Positions 26,520 to 34,384 of a stretch of 64,000 nt of DNA are shown here, one piece after another. This stretch comes from Streptomyces sp. RKAG293. GTDB lineage: Bacteria > Actinomycetota > Actinomycetes > Streptomycetales > Streptomycetaceae. Made by a program: the position numbers and the translations under genes. Positions within the stretch are counted from its first letter, which is position 1. Every line of letters starts with the position of its first letter. The notes under the pieces were generated by a model. That model did no database searches. It worked only from the letters and a program-made list of their open reading frames with translations, and was not told the origin of the DNA. The DNA lies in assembly GCF_023701745.1 (NCBI RefSeq), contig NZ_JAJOZB010000001.1, forward strand, positions 7,797,001-7,861,000, given 5' to 3'.

Positions 26520-28052
26520 ATGGTTGGTGCCGGAGACCAGGATTCGCCCGTGGTGGAGCTGCCCGCGGGCACGCTGCGCGGCCGTACGGAGGGCGGGGTC
26601 GCGGTGTTCAAGGGGGTGCCGTACGCCGAGCCGCCCGTCGGCGACCTGCGGTGGCGCCCGGCACGGCCGCACCCGGGCTGGAGCGGGACGCGGGACGCCA
26701 CGGCCCACGGACCCAGCGCCCCGCAGATGTTCCTGGAGGGCGGCGACCCGGTCCTCGGCGGCCATGGCTTCCCGCCCTTCGACGAGGACTGTCTGACGCT
26801 CAACGTCTGGACCCCGTCCGCCGACACGGCGGGCCGGCCGGTGCTGGTCTGGATCCACGGTGGCGGCTTCGTCTCGGGATCCGGCTCGATGCCCCACTAC
26901 TCCGGTGAGACGTTCGCGCGCAACGGCGACCTCGTCGTGGTGACCATCAACTACCGGATCGGCCCGCTGGGCTACCTCGCCTTCGGCGCGGACGCCGACG
27001 CGGAGCCCGCCAACTTCTGGCTCACCGACCAGGTCGCCGCGCTGCGCTGGGTCCACGAGAACATCGCCGGGTTCGGCGGCGACCCCGGCAACATCACCGT
27101 CGCGGGCCAGTCCGGCGGCGCCGTCTCCACGGCGGCGCTCGCCGGCCACCCGGAGGCCCGGACGCTGTTCCGGCGCGCCATCCTGCAGAGTCCGCCGTTC
27201 GGGCTGCACATCCCCACCCGCGCGGAATCCGCCGAGCGCACCGCCGTCTACCAGGAGATCCTCGGCGCCAAGGAGATCGACGAGCTGCGGGCCGTGCCCT
27301 GGCCGCGGCTCATCGAGGCGGGCGGGGAACTGTTCGGGCGCACCATGCGCTGGGGCTACTGGCCCACACCGTTCCTGCCCGTCATCGACGAGGCGACGCT
27401 GGCCCGGCATCCGGTCGAGACGCTGCTCGAGGGCGCCGGGTCCGACATCGACGTGCTGATCGGCTGGACCAGGGAAGAGGCCAACTTCGGGTTCGGGCTC
27501 GACGAGCGGTACGCCGCCGCCACCCGGGACCAGGTCGTCGAGAGGGCCGCGGACACCTTCGGTGACCGGGCGGCGGAGGCGTACGCGGCCTACGAGTCGG
27601 TACGGCCGGGCGCACGGCCCGTGGACGTGCTGATGGATCTGATCTCCGACGAGCTGTTCCGCGTACCGAGTGTGGAACTGGCCGAGCGCCGGGCCGCCCA
27701 GGGCCGTCCGGTCTGGGTCTACCAGTTCGACTTCCCGACGCCCGCGCACGACGGCCGGCTCGGCGCCGCCCACTGCCTGGAACTGCCCTTCACGTTCAAC
27801 AACTTCGACCAGTGGTCGCACGCGCCCTTCCTGGAGGGGATCCGGCCGGGGGTCCGGGACGGCCTCGCCTCGGCCATGCACCAGGCGTGGATCTCCTTCA
27901 TCCGCACCGGCGACCCGAACCACCCGGCACTGCCGGCCTGGGAGCGCTACGACGGGCAGTCCCGTACGACGATGCGGTTCGACTCGGTGACCAAGGCCAC
28001 CGAAGACCTCGCGGGGGACTCGCGCAGACTGCACAGCTCCGCGCGCGACTGA
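26520..28052 (+). CDS. Type B carboxylesterase
   Basis: This 510-residue alpha/beta-hydrolase of the carboxylesterase/para-nitrobenzyl esterase family has the N-terminal FKGVPYAEPPVGDLRW, the oxyanion motif WIHGGGFVSG, and the nucleophile elbow GQSGGAVS (in place of the usual GESAGA) at about residue 197. The acid appears in a later strand, and the catalytic His in the GAAHCLELPFTF region at about residue 420. GGAAGGAAG precedes ATG 26520. It hydrolyses carboxylic esters in the cytoplasm (no signal peptide). Location beside aromatic-acid catabolic genes and a shared promoter block suggest it releases an aromatic acid from an ester. Confidence 0.92.
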   Translation: MVGAGDQDSPVVELPAGTLRGRTEGGVAVFKGVPYAEPPVGDLRWRPARPHPGWSGTRDATAHGPSAPQMFLEGGDPVLGGHGFPPFDEDCLTLNVWTPSADTAGRPVLVWIHGGGFVSGSGSMPHYSGETFARNGDLVVVTINYRIGPLGYLAFGADADAEPANFWLTDQVAALRWVHENIAGFGGDPGNITVAGQSGGAVSTAALAGHPEARTLFRRAILQSPPFGLHIPTRAESAERTAVYQEILGAKEIDELRAVPWPRLIEAGGELFGRTMRWGYWPTPFLPVIDEATLARHPVETLLEGAGSDIDVLIGWTREEANFGFGLDERYAAATRDQVVERAADTFGDRAAEAYAAYESVRPGARPVDVLMDLISDELFRVPSVELAERRAAQGRPVWVYQFDFPTPAHDGRLGAAHCLELPFTFNNFDQWSHAPFLEGIRPGVRDGLASAMHQAWISFIRTGDPNHPALPAWERYDGQSRTTMRFDSVTKATEDLAGDSRRLHSSARD

Positions 28053-28065
28053 TAACGCGTGTAAC
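28052..28065. promoter_or_regulatory. CACGTG-type operator variant before the LacI-family gene
   Basis: ATAACGCGTGTAAC matches 11 of 14 positions of GTTACACGTGTAAC. It begins at the last base of the esterase stop and lies 75 bases before the regulator start, a position suited to autoregulation. Confidence 0.5.
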
Positions 28066-28139
28066 CTGATCTCTGAACCAGTGTGCTCATGGGCCGGTGT
28101 GCCCATGAGCGCCCCACCGGTGAATTGATCAAGGAAGTC

Positions 28140-29153
28140 ATGGCCAAGGACGCTCCCGCTCAGCCGCCACGGACGATCACCAGCGCGGATGTGGCGCGCC
28201 TTGCCGGGGTGTCCCGGGCCACGGTGTCCTTCGTGCTCAACGACACGCAGGCGCACCGGGTCAGCGAGAGCACCCGCGCCCGGGTGCTGACGGCCGCCGA
28301 TCAGCTGGGCTACGTCGCGCACGCCGCCGCGCGTTCGCTGCGTGCCGGACGCAGCAACCTGGTGCTGATGCCGTCATCGGTCTCCGCGATCGGCCGGCTG
28401 GTCAGCGACTGGGTGGACGATCTGCACAGCGAACTCGACCGGCGCGGCTACACCGTCGTGCTCCACGCCGGCCGGTTCCCGGACGCCGTCACCGCCGCCC
28501 GTGCCTGGGCCGAGCTGCGGCCGGCGGCGGTCTTCGCGCTCTCCGAGGACTCCTTCACCCCGGAAGCGGCCGATCTTCTGCAACGGGCCGGAATCCGCGG
28601 GCTGCTGGCGTTCGCCGCCCGCCCGCTGGCCGGCGCGCACACCATCGCGTTCGACCACGCGGACATCGGCGCCGCCGCCGCCGAACACCTCGTCGCGCGG
28701 GGGCGGCGCAGGATCGCCGTGCTGATGCCGCAGGAGCGCGGGCTCAGCGCCTTCTCCGAACCCAGGCTGGCCGGAGCGCAGCGGATCGCGGCGTCGAGCA
28801 CGGCGACGGTGACCGCGGTGGAGGTGGCGTACACCCAGGACTCCGTAGCGCGGCTGGCGGAACGCTGGCCGGGGCTGGGTCTGGACGCGGTCTTCACGTA
28901 CAACGACGAGTACGCGGCGCTGCTGATGCACGCCTTCCAGAACGCGGGCATCAGCGTCCCGGACGACGTGGCGGTGGTCGGCGCCGACGATCTGGTGCTG
29001 GCCTCGCTGCAGCGCCCGCCGCTCACTTCCATCCGCCTCAACCTGCCGGGGCCGGGCGTCATCGCCGAGACCCTGCAGCAGCTGATCGAGCACGGAACGG
29101 CGGAGCCCGTCGACCCGGTGGACGTCACCCTCATCCACCGGGCGTCCTCGTAG
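28140..29153 (+). CDS. LacI-family transcriptional regulator
   Basis: This 337-residue protein starts at ATG 28140, just after AAGGAAG; the longer reading from 28083 lacks a good site. The N-terminal helix-turn-helix ITSADVARLAGVSRATVSFVLN (about 12-33) and hinge are followed by a periplasmic-binding-protein-like effector domain ending with VPDDVAVVGADDLVLAS. It should act as a dimeric repressor released by a small molecule. Copies of a CACGTG-centred palindrome near its own gene, both esterases and the importer make it the natural candidate to bind them. Effector unknown. Confidence 0.93.
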   Translation: MAKDAPAQPPRTITSADVARLAGVSRATVSFVLNDTQAHRVSESTRARVLTAADQLGYVAHAAARSLRAGRSNLVLMPSSVSAIGRLVSDWVDDLHSELDRRGYTVVLHAGRFPDAVTAARAWAELRPAAVFALSEDSFTPEAADLLQRAGIRGLLAFAARPLAGAHTIAFDHADIGAAAAEHLVARGRRRIAVLMPQERGLSAFSEPRLAGAQRIAASSTATVTAVEVAYTQDSVARLAERWPGLGLDAVFTYNDEYAALLMHAFQNAGISVPDDVAVVGADDLVLASLQRPPLTSIRLNLPGPGVIAETLQQLIEHGTAEPVDPVDVTLIHRASS

Positions 29154-29166
29154 CGTCACGCCCGGT

Positions 29167-29865
29167 TCAGCCGTCGCGCCGCTCCCGGGCGAGCAGCGGG
29201 GCGAAGGCCCACCAGAGCAGCAGCGACGTACCCGCACCGGCCAGCGCGCCCGCGACCGTGTCGCTGAGCCAGTGCGCGTGCAGCCAGGTGCGGCTCCACA
29301 TCATCAGCGCGACGAACACCCCGCCGCCCAGCCACCAGGCACGGCGCCGGGCGAGCGGGATCAGCACGACGCCGACGATCACCACGAGGGTCGCGGCGCC
29401 GGCGGCGTGGCCGGACGGGAACGAGCCGTGGTCGACCCTGACCAGCGGGTGGGCGGGCCGCGGCCGGTCCACCACGTGCTTGAGGACCTGGACGACGAGC
29501 ATGTTCGCCGCGAGGTAGGTGGTGAGCAGATACAGCACGGACCACCAGCGCCTCAGGACGAGCAGCGCCACCAGGAGCGCCAGCGGGACCACCACGCCGA
29601 GCGGTCCGCCGAACCAGTTCAGAACCGTGGCGACCGCCTCGTAGAGACCTCGGTGCGGTCCTCCCATCCAGCCCAGCCACCGCTCGTCCAGCCCCTGGAA
29701 GAAGGGGTGCCGGACGTCGGCGCGTGTCGCGAACCCGATCAGCGCGGTGGCCAGCACGCAGACCAGCGCGAGGGGCAGCACGCGTGGTCGCGGGGGAGCG
29801 GCGGAAGGCCGGCGGTCCCCGGCGGCGGTCGGGAGCTCGGGAACGGCGGTCGATGTGTCGGTCAC
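29167..29865 (-). CDS. PAP2-family membrane phosphatase
   Basis: This 232-residue protein has about six hydrophobic helices and all three phosphatase motifs: KHVVDRPRP (about 127), PSGHA (about 150) and SRTWLHAHWLSD (about 191-202). The family dephosphorylates lipid phosphates such as undecaprenyl pyrophosphate or phosphatidate at the outer membrane face. GTG 29865 is the start. It ends 13 bases from the convergent LacI gene. No link to the neighbouring catabolic genes is evident. Confidence 0.9.
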   Translation of the reverse strand: MTDTSTAVPELPTAAGDRRPSAAPPRPRVLPLALVCVLATALIGFATRADVRHPFFQGLDERWLGWMGGPHRGLYEAVATVLNWFGGPLGVVVPLALLVALLVLRRWWSVLYLLTTYLAANMLVVQVLKHVVDRPRPAHPLVRVDHGSFPSGHAAGAATLVVIVGVVLIPLARRRAWWLGGGVFVALMMWSRTWLHAHWLSDTVAGALAGAGTSLLLWWAFAPLLARERRDG

Positions 29866-29912
29866 GTGGTGCCTCTCGCGGCCCGGTCCGCGGGGGCGGA
29901 CGGACGGGGAAA

Positions 29913-29960
29913 CGGATGAACGGATACGGATGAACGGATACGGATGAACGGATACGGATG
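29913..29960. repeat. 14-bp tandem repeat, 3.4 copies
   Basis: The unit CGGATGAACGGATA occurs three times without mismatch (29913-29926, 29927-29940, 29941-29954), followed by CGGATG. It lies upstream of the PAP2 gene start and downstream of the esterase 2 terminator, so it may overlap the PAP2 promoter region. Confidence 0.9.
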
Positions 29961-29989
29961 CGCTGTGGACGAAGGACCGGGGAGGCGTG

Positions 29990-30027
29990 CCGCGAGCGGC
30001 GGCCGGAGGTCCGGCCGCCGCTCGCGG
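29990..30027 (-). terminator. 18-bp hairpin terminator of esterase 2
   Basis: Bases 29990-30007 and 30010-30027 form a perfect 18-base inverted repeat with only GG between the arms. It sits 17 bases past the esterase stop in the leftward direction. It is also near-symmetrical enough to act in both directions. Confidence 0.8.
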
Positions 30028-30043
30028 AAGCGTTCTTCCCGGG

Positions 30044-30994
30044 TCAGGGCTGGGACGGGCCGTTCAACCGGCCGGCGATGAAGGCGACGCTGTCGCCGAC
30101 GATCGAGACGATGTCCGGGGAGCCCAGGAAGATGTGGTCGGCGCCGTCCACCGGCGTGAGGGTGACCTCGCAGCCCGCGGTGCGCAGTTCCGCGGCGAGG
30201 AGCTCGCTCTGGCTGTAAGGCACCAGGCCGTCCTTGGTCCCGTGGATCAGCAGGAAGGGCGGGGCGCCCGCGCCGACATAGGTGACGGGGCTGGCGGCCC
30301 GCGCCAGGTCGGTCCGCTCGTCCTCGGTGCCGCCGAGCAGCGCCGCGAACGGGTTGGGGTACTCGGCCGCGCCGGGCGGTGACGGCGGCATCGGGTGGGC
30401 GAGCAGCGAGGCGATCTCGTGGACCCCGTACCAGTCGACGACGGCCTGTACCGCCGTCGGCTCACCGAGGACGCCCTCGGTGCCCTCCATCGCGGCACCA
30501 CCGGGCCCGTCGGCGGTGGTGAGCCCGGCCAGGGCCGCCAGATGACCGCCGGCCGACTCGCCCCACACGGCGATCCGGTCGGTGTCGATGCCGAAGCTGC
30601 CGGCGAAGCGGCGGATGTAGCGGATCGCCGCCTTGACGTCGTGCAGCTGCGCCGGGAACGGCGCCTCCAGGCTGTGCCGGTAGTCGATGGAGACGAGGGC
30701 GAAGCCGGCGCCGAGGACCGAGCCGTGCAGCAGCTCGACGGGCACGGTGGGCGGCGGGTAGCGCCGGTCGCCCTCCATCCAGCCTCCGCCGTGGATCCAG
30801 AGGACGACGGGCGGGGGCGTCGCACTCGCGGGCACCTGGACGTCGAGCAGCCGCGGCCGGTACCCCGGCGAGGTCGCGTAGGTGACGCCCTCGAACCGGG
30901 TCACGCCGTCGTCGCCCACCACGGGCGGAACGGGGGCCAGGAAGGGCGGCGGGGGCCACCCCAGGTCGAGTTGGGCTGGCGGTGACTGCGTCAT
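30044..30994 (-). CDS. Alpha/beta-hydrolase esterase (HSL/BD-FAE-like)
   Basis: This 316-residue esterase has the oxyanion motif [14 protein letters not shown] (about residue 70), [14 protein letters not shown], the nucleophile elbow [13 protein letters not shown] with the catalytic Ser (about 150), the acid in HGTKDGLVP and the His in DGADHIF. ATG 30994 follows AAGGGACCGG. The frame stays open far upstream but codes repeats there, not protein-like sequence. A perfect CACGTG palindrome 267 bases upstream suggests LacI-type control. It probably hydrolyses small acyl or aromatic esters feeding the nearby pathway. Confidence 0.9.
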   Translation of the reverse strand: MTQSPPAQLDLGWPPPPFLAPVPPVVGDDGVTRFEGVTYATSPGYRPRLLDVQVPASATPPPVVLWIHGGGWMEGDRRYPPPTVPVELLHGSVLGAGFALVSIDYRHSLEAPFPAQLHDVKAAIRYIRRFAGSFGIDTDRIAVWGESAGGHLAALAGLTTADGPGGAAMEGTEGVLGEPTAVQAVVDWYGVHEIASLLAHPMPPSPPGAAEYPNPFAALLGGTEDERTDLARAASPVTYVGAGAPPFLLIHGTKDGLVPYSQSELLAAELRTAGCEVTLTPVDGADHIFLGSPDIVSIVGDSVAFIAGRLNGPSQP

Positions 30995-31094
30995 TCCGGT
31001 CCCTTTCCATCCAGGTCGATCGACATGTGTCCGCGGCGGCGCACGGCCGTGTGCTCGGCGGAGACCACCGCGGACGGCCGCGCACGGCGGTGAG

Positions 31095-31157
31095 GTCCAC
31101 GACGTCCACGACGTCCACGACGTCCACGTCCACGACGTCCACGAAGTCCATGAGGGC
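31095..31157. repeat. 9-bp tandem repeat
   Basis: The unit GTCCACGAC is repeated about seven times with one 6-base partial unit and a few changes near the right end. It lies in the leader between the palindrome at 31261 and the esterase 2 start, so it would be transcribed in a long 5' untranslated region. Confidence 0.85.
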
Positions 31158-31260
31158 GCGGCGCACGGGAGTGCGCGGCGGTTCACGGCGCCGGTGAAAT
31201 CCAACATCCTGCAACTTTTGCCCGAAATGCCTTGCGCTCGGCGCGGAGGGCTGCCTAGCA

Positions 31261-31276
31261 TGTTACACGTGTAACA
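31261..31276. promoter_or_regulatory. Perfect 16-bp palindromic operator TGTTACACGTGTAACA
   Basis: The sequence is fully self-complementary. It lies between the divergent esterase 2 (minus) and ATPase (plus) genes. On the plus strand a possible promoter TTGCGC with TAGCAT after 18 bases ends immediately before it. It is the best copy of the motif also seen at 26437, 28052, 42011 and 42054. Confidence 0.75.
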
Positions 31277-31412
31277 CCGATCCGTACGGGCGCTGCCCCC
31301 AGAATTTCGGTCCAGTTGAATCCGAGAGGCGGCGCAGGAGCCGGCGGAGGTTGCACGAGCGACACAGGCGTCCGTCCCCCCTCGCCTCGCATCCCGCCCC
31401 GGGAGTCCCGCG

Positions 31413-32012
31413 ATGCTCACCGTCACCGCGTTCACCGTCTCCGCTCCGTCCATCCCGCCGACGGAGCCCATTCCGCCGATGCGGCCCACTTCGTCGGCGC
31501 CGTCCGCGTCGTCCGCGCCCCCGGTCCCGCCGGCGCCCGCCGGCGCCGGGCGGTCGCGGCGCCCGCCGTCCGCGCCGCCTCCTCCGGGCCGCGCGCTCGT
31601 CCACTGGGTGCTGGCGCCCGAGGTGGCGGCCGTCCCGCGGATCCGCCGGCGGCTGCACCGCGTCCTGCTGGACTGGCGCATCCATTCCGACGTCATCGAC
31701 GCCCTTCTGCTGGTCGTCACCGAACTGGCCGCCAACTCCGTGCAGCACGCCGGGCCGTCCACCGAGCGGCTGCGCGTCACCGCGGCCGTCGGCGGTGGTC
31801 AGCTGTGGCTGGACGTGAGTGACGGGGACCCGTGCCCGCCCCGCGTCGGGGCGGACGTCGATCCGGACGCGGAGTGCGGGCGCGGTCTGCTGATGGTGAA
31901 CCTGCTGGTCGACGAGGCGAGCGGCTGGGTGGAGGTGCTCCCGTACGGCGGGCGGGGCGCGGGCGGTGGCGCCGGGAAAACCGTCCGGGTGCGGGTGCCC
32001 GTCGCGCGGTGA
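31413..32012 (+). CDS. Small HATPase-domain protein (anti-sigma factor/serine kinase-like)
   Basis: This 199-residue protein has a Pro/Ser/Ala-rich N-terminal stretch of about 60 residues and then a GHKL ATPase domain with the N-box [10 protein letters not shown] (about 104) and the G-box GRGLLMVN (about 158). Streptomycetes have many such RsbW/SpoIIAB-like proteins that phosphorylate or hold anti-sigma antagonists. No partner gene adjoins it. A candidate promoter and the palindrome at 31261 lie about 140 bases upstream. Start is uncertain because the N-terminal part is low-complexity. Confidence 0.82.
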   Translation: MLTVTAFTVSAPSIPPTEPIPPMRPTSSAPSASSAPPVPPAPAGAGRSRRPPSAPPPPGRALVHWVLAPEVAAVPRIRRRLHRVLLDWRIHSDVIDALLLVVTELAANSVQHAGPSTERLRVTAAVGGGQLWLDVSDGDPCPPRVGADVDPDAECGRGLLMVNLLVDEASGWVEVLPYGGRGAGGGAGKTVRVRVPVAR

Positions 32013-32090
32013 CGGTCACCCCGGCCGCTCCAGGTGGTCGCCCTGGCCCGTCGCGAGGTACCGCTTCCGTCACCGTCCGTGACGAAACCT

Positions 32091-32105
32091 GTTCTTAACG
32101 AGAAC
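32091..32105. promoter_or_regulatory. Inverted repeat GTTCT-n5-AGAAC
   Basis: The 5-base arms GTTCT and AGAAC are perfect and separated by TAACG. It sits 15 bases before the -35 of the CoA-ligase promoter, a place for an activator or repressor such as PaaX. The binding protein is not known. Confidence 0.4.
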
Positions 32106-32120
32106 CTTTATAGCGAATCA

Positions 32121-32148
32121 TTGACTGTCGTTATTTTGGCGAGATACT
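32121..32148 (+). promoter_or_regulatory. Promoter of the CoA ligase gene
   Basis: TTGACT (32121-32126) and GATACT (32143-32148) are 16 bases apart, in an AT-rich pocket within very GC-rich DNA, 43 bases before the ATG. This is the clearest sigma-70-type promoter for the catabolic operon start. Confidence 0.6.
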
Positions 32149-32190
32149 GGCTCCACTCTCCCCGCTGCCCCGAGATTGAGGTGCCGCCCC

Positions 32191-34263
32191 ATGGAGCTCT
32201 CTCCGTCCGCGCATGCCGATACCTTCTGTCGCGACCGGCTGCCACCGTTCGCCCAGTGGCCCGAACTCAGCTTCGACCTACCGGAGTTGGCGTACCCGAC
32301 CCGGCTCAACTGCGCGCAGTCGCTGCTCGACGACGCCGTCGCCCGCTGGGGTCCCGACCGGCCGTGCCTGCTCACTCCGACCGGGCGATGGACGTACGGG
32401 GACCTCCTGCGGCGCGCCAACCAGGTGGCGCAGGTGCTCACCGAAGACCTGGGCCTCCAGCCCGGGAACCGCGTGCTGCTGCGCGGCCCGAACAATCCGT
32501 GGCTGGTCGCGTCCTGGTTCGGCGTCCTGAAGGCCGGCGGCGTCGCCGTCACCACCATGCCGCTGCTGCGCGCCGCGGAACTCGCCGAACTGCACGACAT
32601 CAGCCGCCCGGTCGCCGCCCTGTGCGATCACCGCTATCTCGAAGAGCTCGACGCGGCCGCCGCCGCAGGCCTGACCGTCGTCCCCTACGGGGGTACCGGG
32701 CCGGACGACCTGGCGGCCCGCAGCGAGACGAAGAGCGGCTCGTTCGTGAACGTCGACACCGCCGCGGACGATGTGGCGCTGATCGCCTTCACCTCCGGCA
32801 CGACGGGGCGCCCCAAGGCGACCATGCACTTCCACCGGGACGTGCTGGCCAACGCCGACACGTTCTCCCGGCATGTCCTCCAGCCCCGGCGGGACGACGT
32901 GTTCACCGGAACGCCCCCGCTGGCGTTCACCTTCGGGCTGGGCGGACTGGTGGTGTTCCCGCTGCACGTCGGTGCGGCGACCCTGCTGATCGAGCAGGCC
33001 ACACCGACCCAACTGGCCGACCTGGTGGCCGAACACGGCGTCACGGTGCTCTTCACCGCACCCACCGCCTACCGCGCGATCATGGCGGCAGGCGTCGCGG
33101 ACCGGCTGGCCGGCGTCCGCAGATGCGTCTCCGCGGGCGAGGCGCTGCCCGCGAGCGTCTGGGAGGAGTTCCGCGCCACCACCGGACTGCACATCATCGA
33201 CGGCATCGGCGCGACCGAGATGCTGCACGTGTTCATCTCCGCCGCCGACGGCGACATACGCCCCGGCGCGACGGGCAAGCCGGTCCCGGGCTACCGGGCG
33301 GCCGTCGTCGACGAGACGGGGGCGGCGGTCCCCGACGGGCAGCCCGGTCTGCTCGCCGTCAAGGGCCCCACCGGCTGCCGTTACCTGTCGGACCCACGGC
33401 AGTCGGAGTACGTCAGGGACGGCTGGAACATCACCGGCGACACGTACATCCGGGACGCCGACGGCTACTTCTGGTACGTGGCCCGCAGCGACGACATGAT
33501 CGTCTCGTCCGGCTACAACATCGCGGGTCCCGAGGTGGAGAAGGCGCTCGTCGTCCATCCCGACGTCGAGGAGTGCGGCGTGGTGGGCGCCCCGGACGGC
33601 AGACGGGGCATGGTCGTCACGGCCTATGTCGTCCTGCGGCCCGGGGTCGAGGCCGGCGCGGACACCGTCAAGGCGCTGCAGGACCACGTCAAGCGGACCA
33701 TCGCGCCCTACAAGTACCCCCGCGCCATCGAGTTCGTCACCGCGCTGCCGCGCACCAGCAACGGGAAGCTGCGCCGCGGTGAACTGCGCAGGATGGCGGT
33801 GGACGGTGCGGCGGGCGGTGAGCCGGCCCTGCCCAGCGTGACCGTCGAACGGCGGGTCGAGTGGCCGGACACGGACGCGGCCGGGCACTACCACCACTCC
33901 ACGGTGGTGCGCTGGGTCGAGGCGGCCGAAGCGGTCCTGCTGCGCAGGCTCGGCCTCGGCCATCTCTTCGGCAGCATCCCCCGGGTCCACTTCGAGGCGG
34001 ACTACCGGGAGCGGCTGTGGTTCGGCCAGGCCGTCCGCACCGAGCTGCGGATCACCAAGGTGGGTACCAGTTCGCTGCATTACGCCTTCACCGTCCGCGG
34101 TGAGAGCGAGGGCGGGACGGCGGACGGGGACGGGGTCGCCGCCACCGGGCGTATGACGATCGTCCACTCCGCCGCGCGCGCCAAGGGCTCCGAGCCCTGG
34201 CCCGACGACGTCCGCCGGCTGCTGTCGACGGCGGGCGCACAGGCTCCCGAGCTCTTCGCCTGA
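32191..34263 (+). CDS. Benzoate-CoA-ligase-type acyl-CoA synthetase fused to a 4HBT thioesterase domain
   Basis: This protein has 690 residues. The ligase part (1 to about 535) has the AMP-binding loop FTSGTTGRPK near residue 200, the GATEML motif near 343, and the C-terminal catalytic lysine in RTSNGKLRRGEL near 525. From about 550 to 685 there is a hotdog-fold thioesterase of the YbgC/4HBT type (VEWPDTDAAGHYHHSTVVRW). ATG 32191 is chosen for GAGGTG 7 bases upstream. Adding CoA and later removing it in one protein makes sense if the hydroxylase acts on the CoA ester and the ring-cleaving dioxygenase needs the free acid. Likely substrate is salicylate or a related 2-substituted benzoate. Confidence 0.88.
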   Translation: MELSPSAHADTFCRDRLPPFAQWPELSFDLPELAYPTRLNCAQSLLDDAVARWGPDRPCLLTPTGRWTYGDLLRRANQVAQVLTEDLGLQPGNRVLLRGPNNPWLVASWFGVLKAGGVAVTTMPLLRAAELAELHDISRPVAALCDHRYLEELDAAAAAGLTVVPYGGTGPDDLAARSETKSGSFVNVDTAADDVALIAFTSGTTGRPKATMHFHRDVLANADTFSRHVLQPRRDDVFTGTPPLAFTFGLGGLVVFPLHVGAATLLIEQATPTQLADLVAEHGVTVLFTAPTAYRAIMAAGVADRLAGVRRCVSAGEALPASVWEEFRATTGLHIIDGIGATEMLHVFISAADGDIRPGATGKPVPGYRAAVVDETGAAVPDGQPGLLAVKGPTGCRYLSDPRQSEYVRDGWNITGDTYIRDADGYFWYVARSDDMIVSSGYNIAGPEVEKALVVHPDVEECGVVGAPDGRRGMVVTAYVVLRPGVEAGADTVKALQDHVKRTIAPYKYPRAIEFVTALPRTSNGKLRRGELRRMAVDGAAGGEPALPSVTVERRVEWPDTDAAGHYHHSTVVRWVEAAEAVLLRRLGLGHLFGSIPRVHFEADYRERLWFGQAVRTELRITKVGTSSLHYAFTVRGESEGGTADGDGVAATGRMTIVHSAARAKGSEPWPDDVRRLLSTAGAQAPELFA

Positions 34264-34328
34264 CCGGCGCGAGCGGGGCGGGACCGCACCGGTCACGGCC
34301 CTGGCGGCGCCCCCGCCATGTTGCAATA

Positions 34329-34358
34329 TTGACGATCGCAGAAAATGCGGCATATCTT
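34329..34358 (+). promoter_or_regulatory. Promoter of the salicylyl-CoA hydroxylase operon
   Basis: TTGACG (34329-34334) and TATCTT (34353-34358) are separated by 18 bases. The -35 and spacer match the esterase 1 promoter at 26362 over most positions (TTGACGATCG, GAAAATG, CGGCATA), beyond what two unrelated promoters would share. Confidence 0.7.
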
Positions 34359-34384
34359 ATGTCGCAGAACCACGAGGAGGACCC

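Noticed and set aside
29913-31157. Tandem repeats as a CRISPR array
   Set aside because: Units of 14 and 9 bases are contiguous with no spacers, and no cas gene is near.
30995-31780. N-terminal extension of esterase 2 containing Trp-Thr-Ser repeats
   Set aside because: A good ribosome-binding site and family-typical N terminus are at 30994; the extension is the translation of a DNA tandem repeat and of sequence antisense to the HATPase gene.
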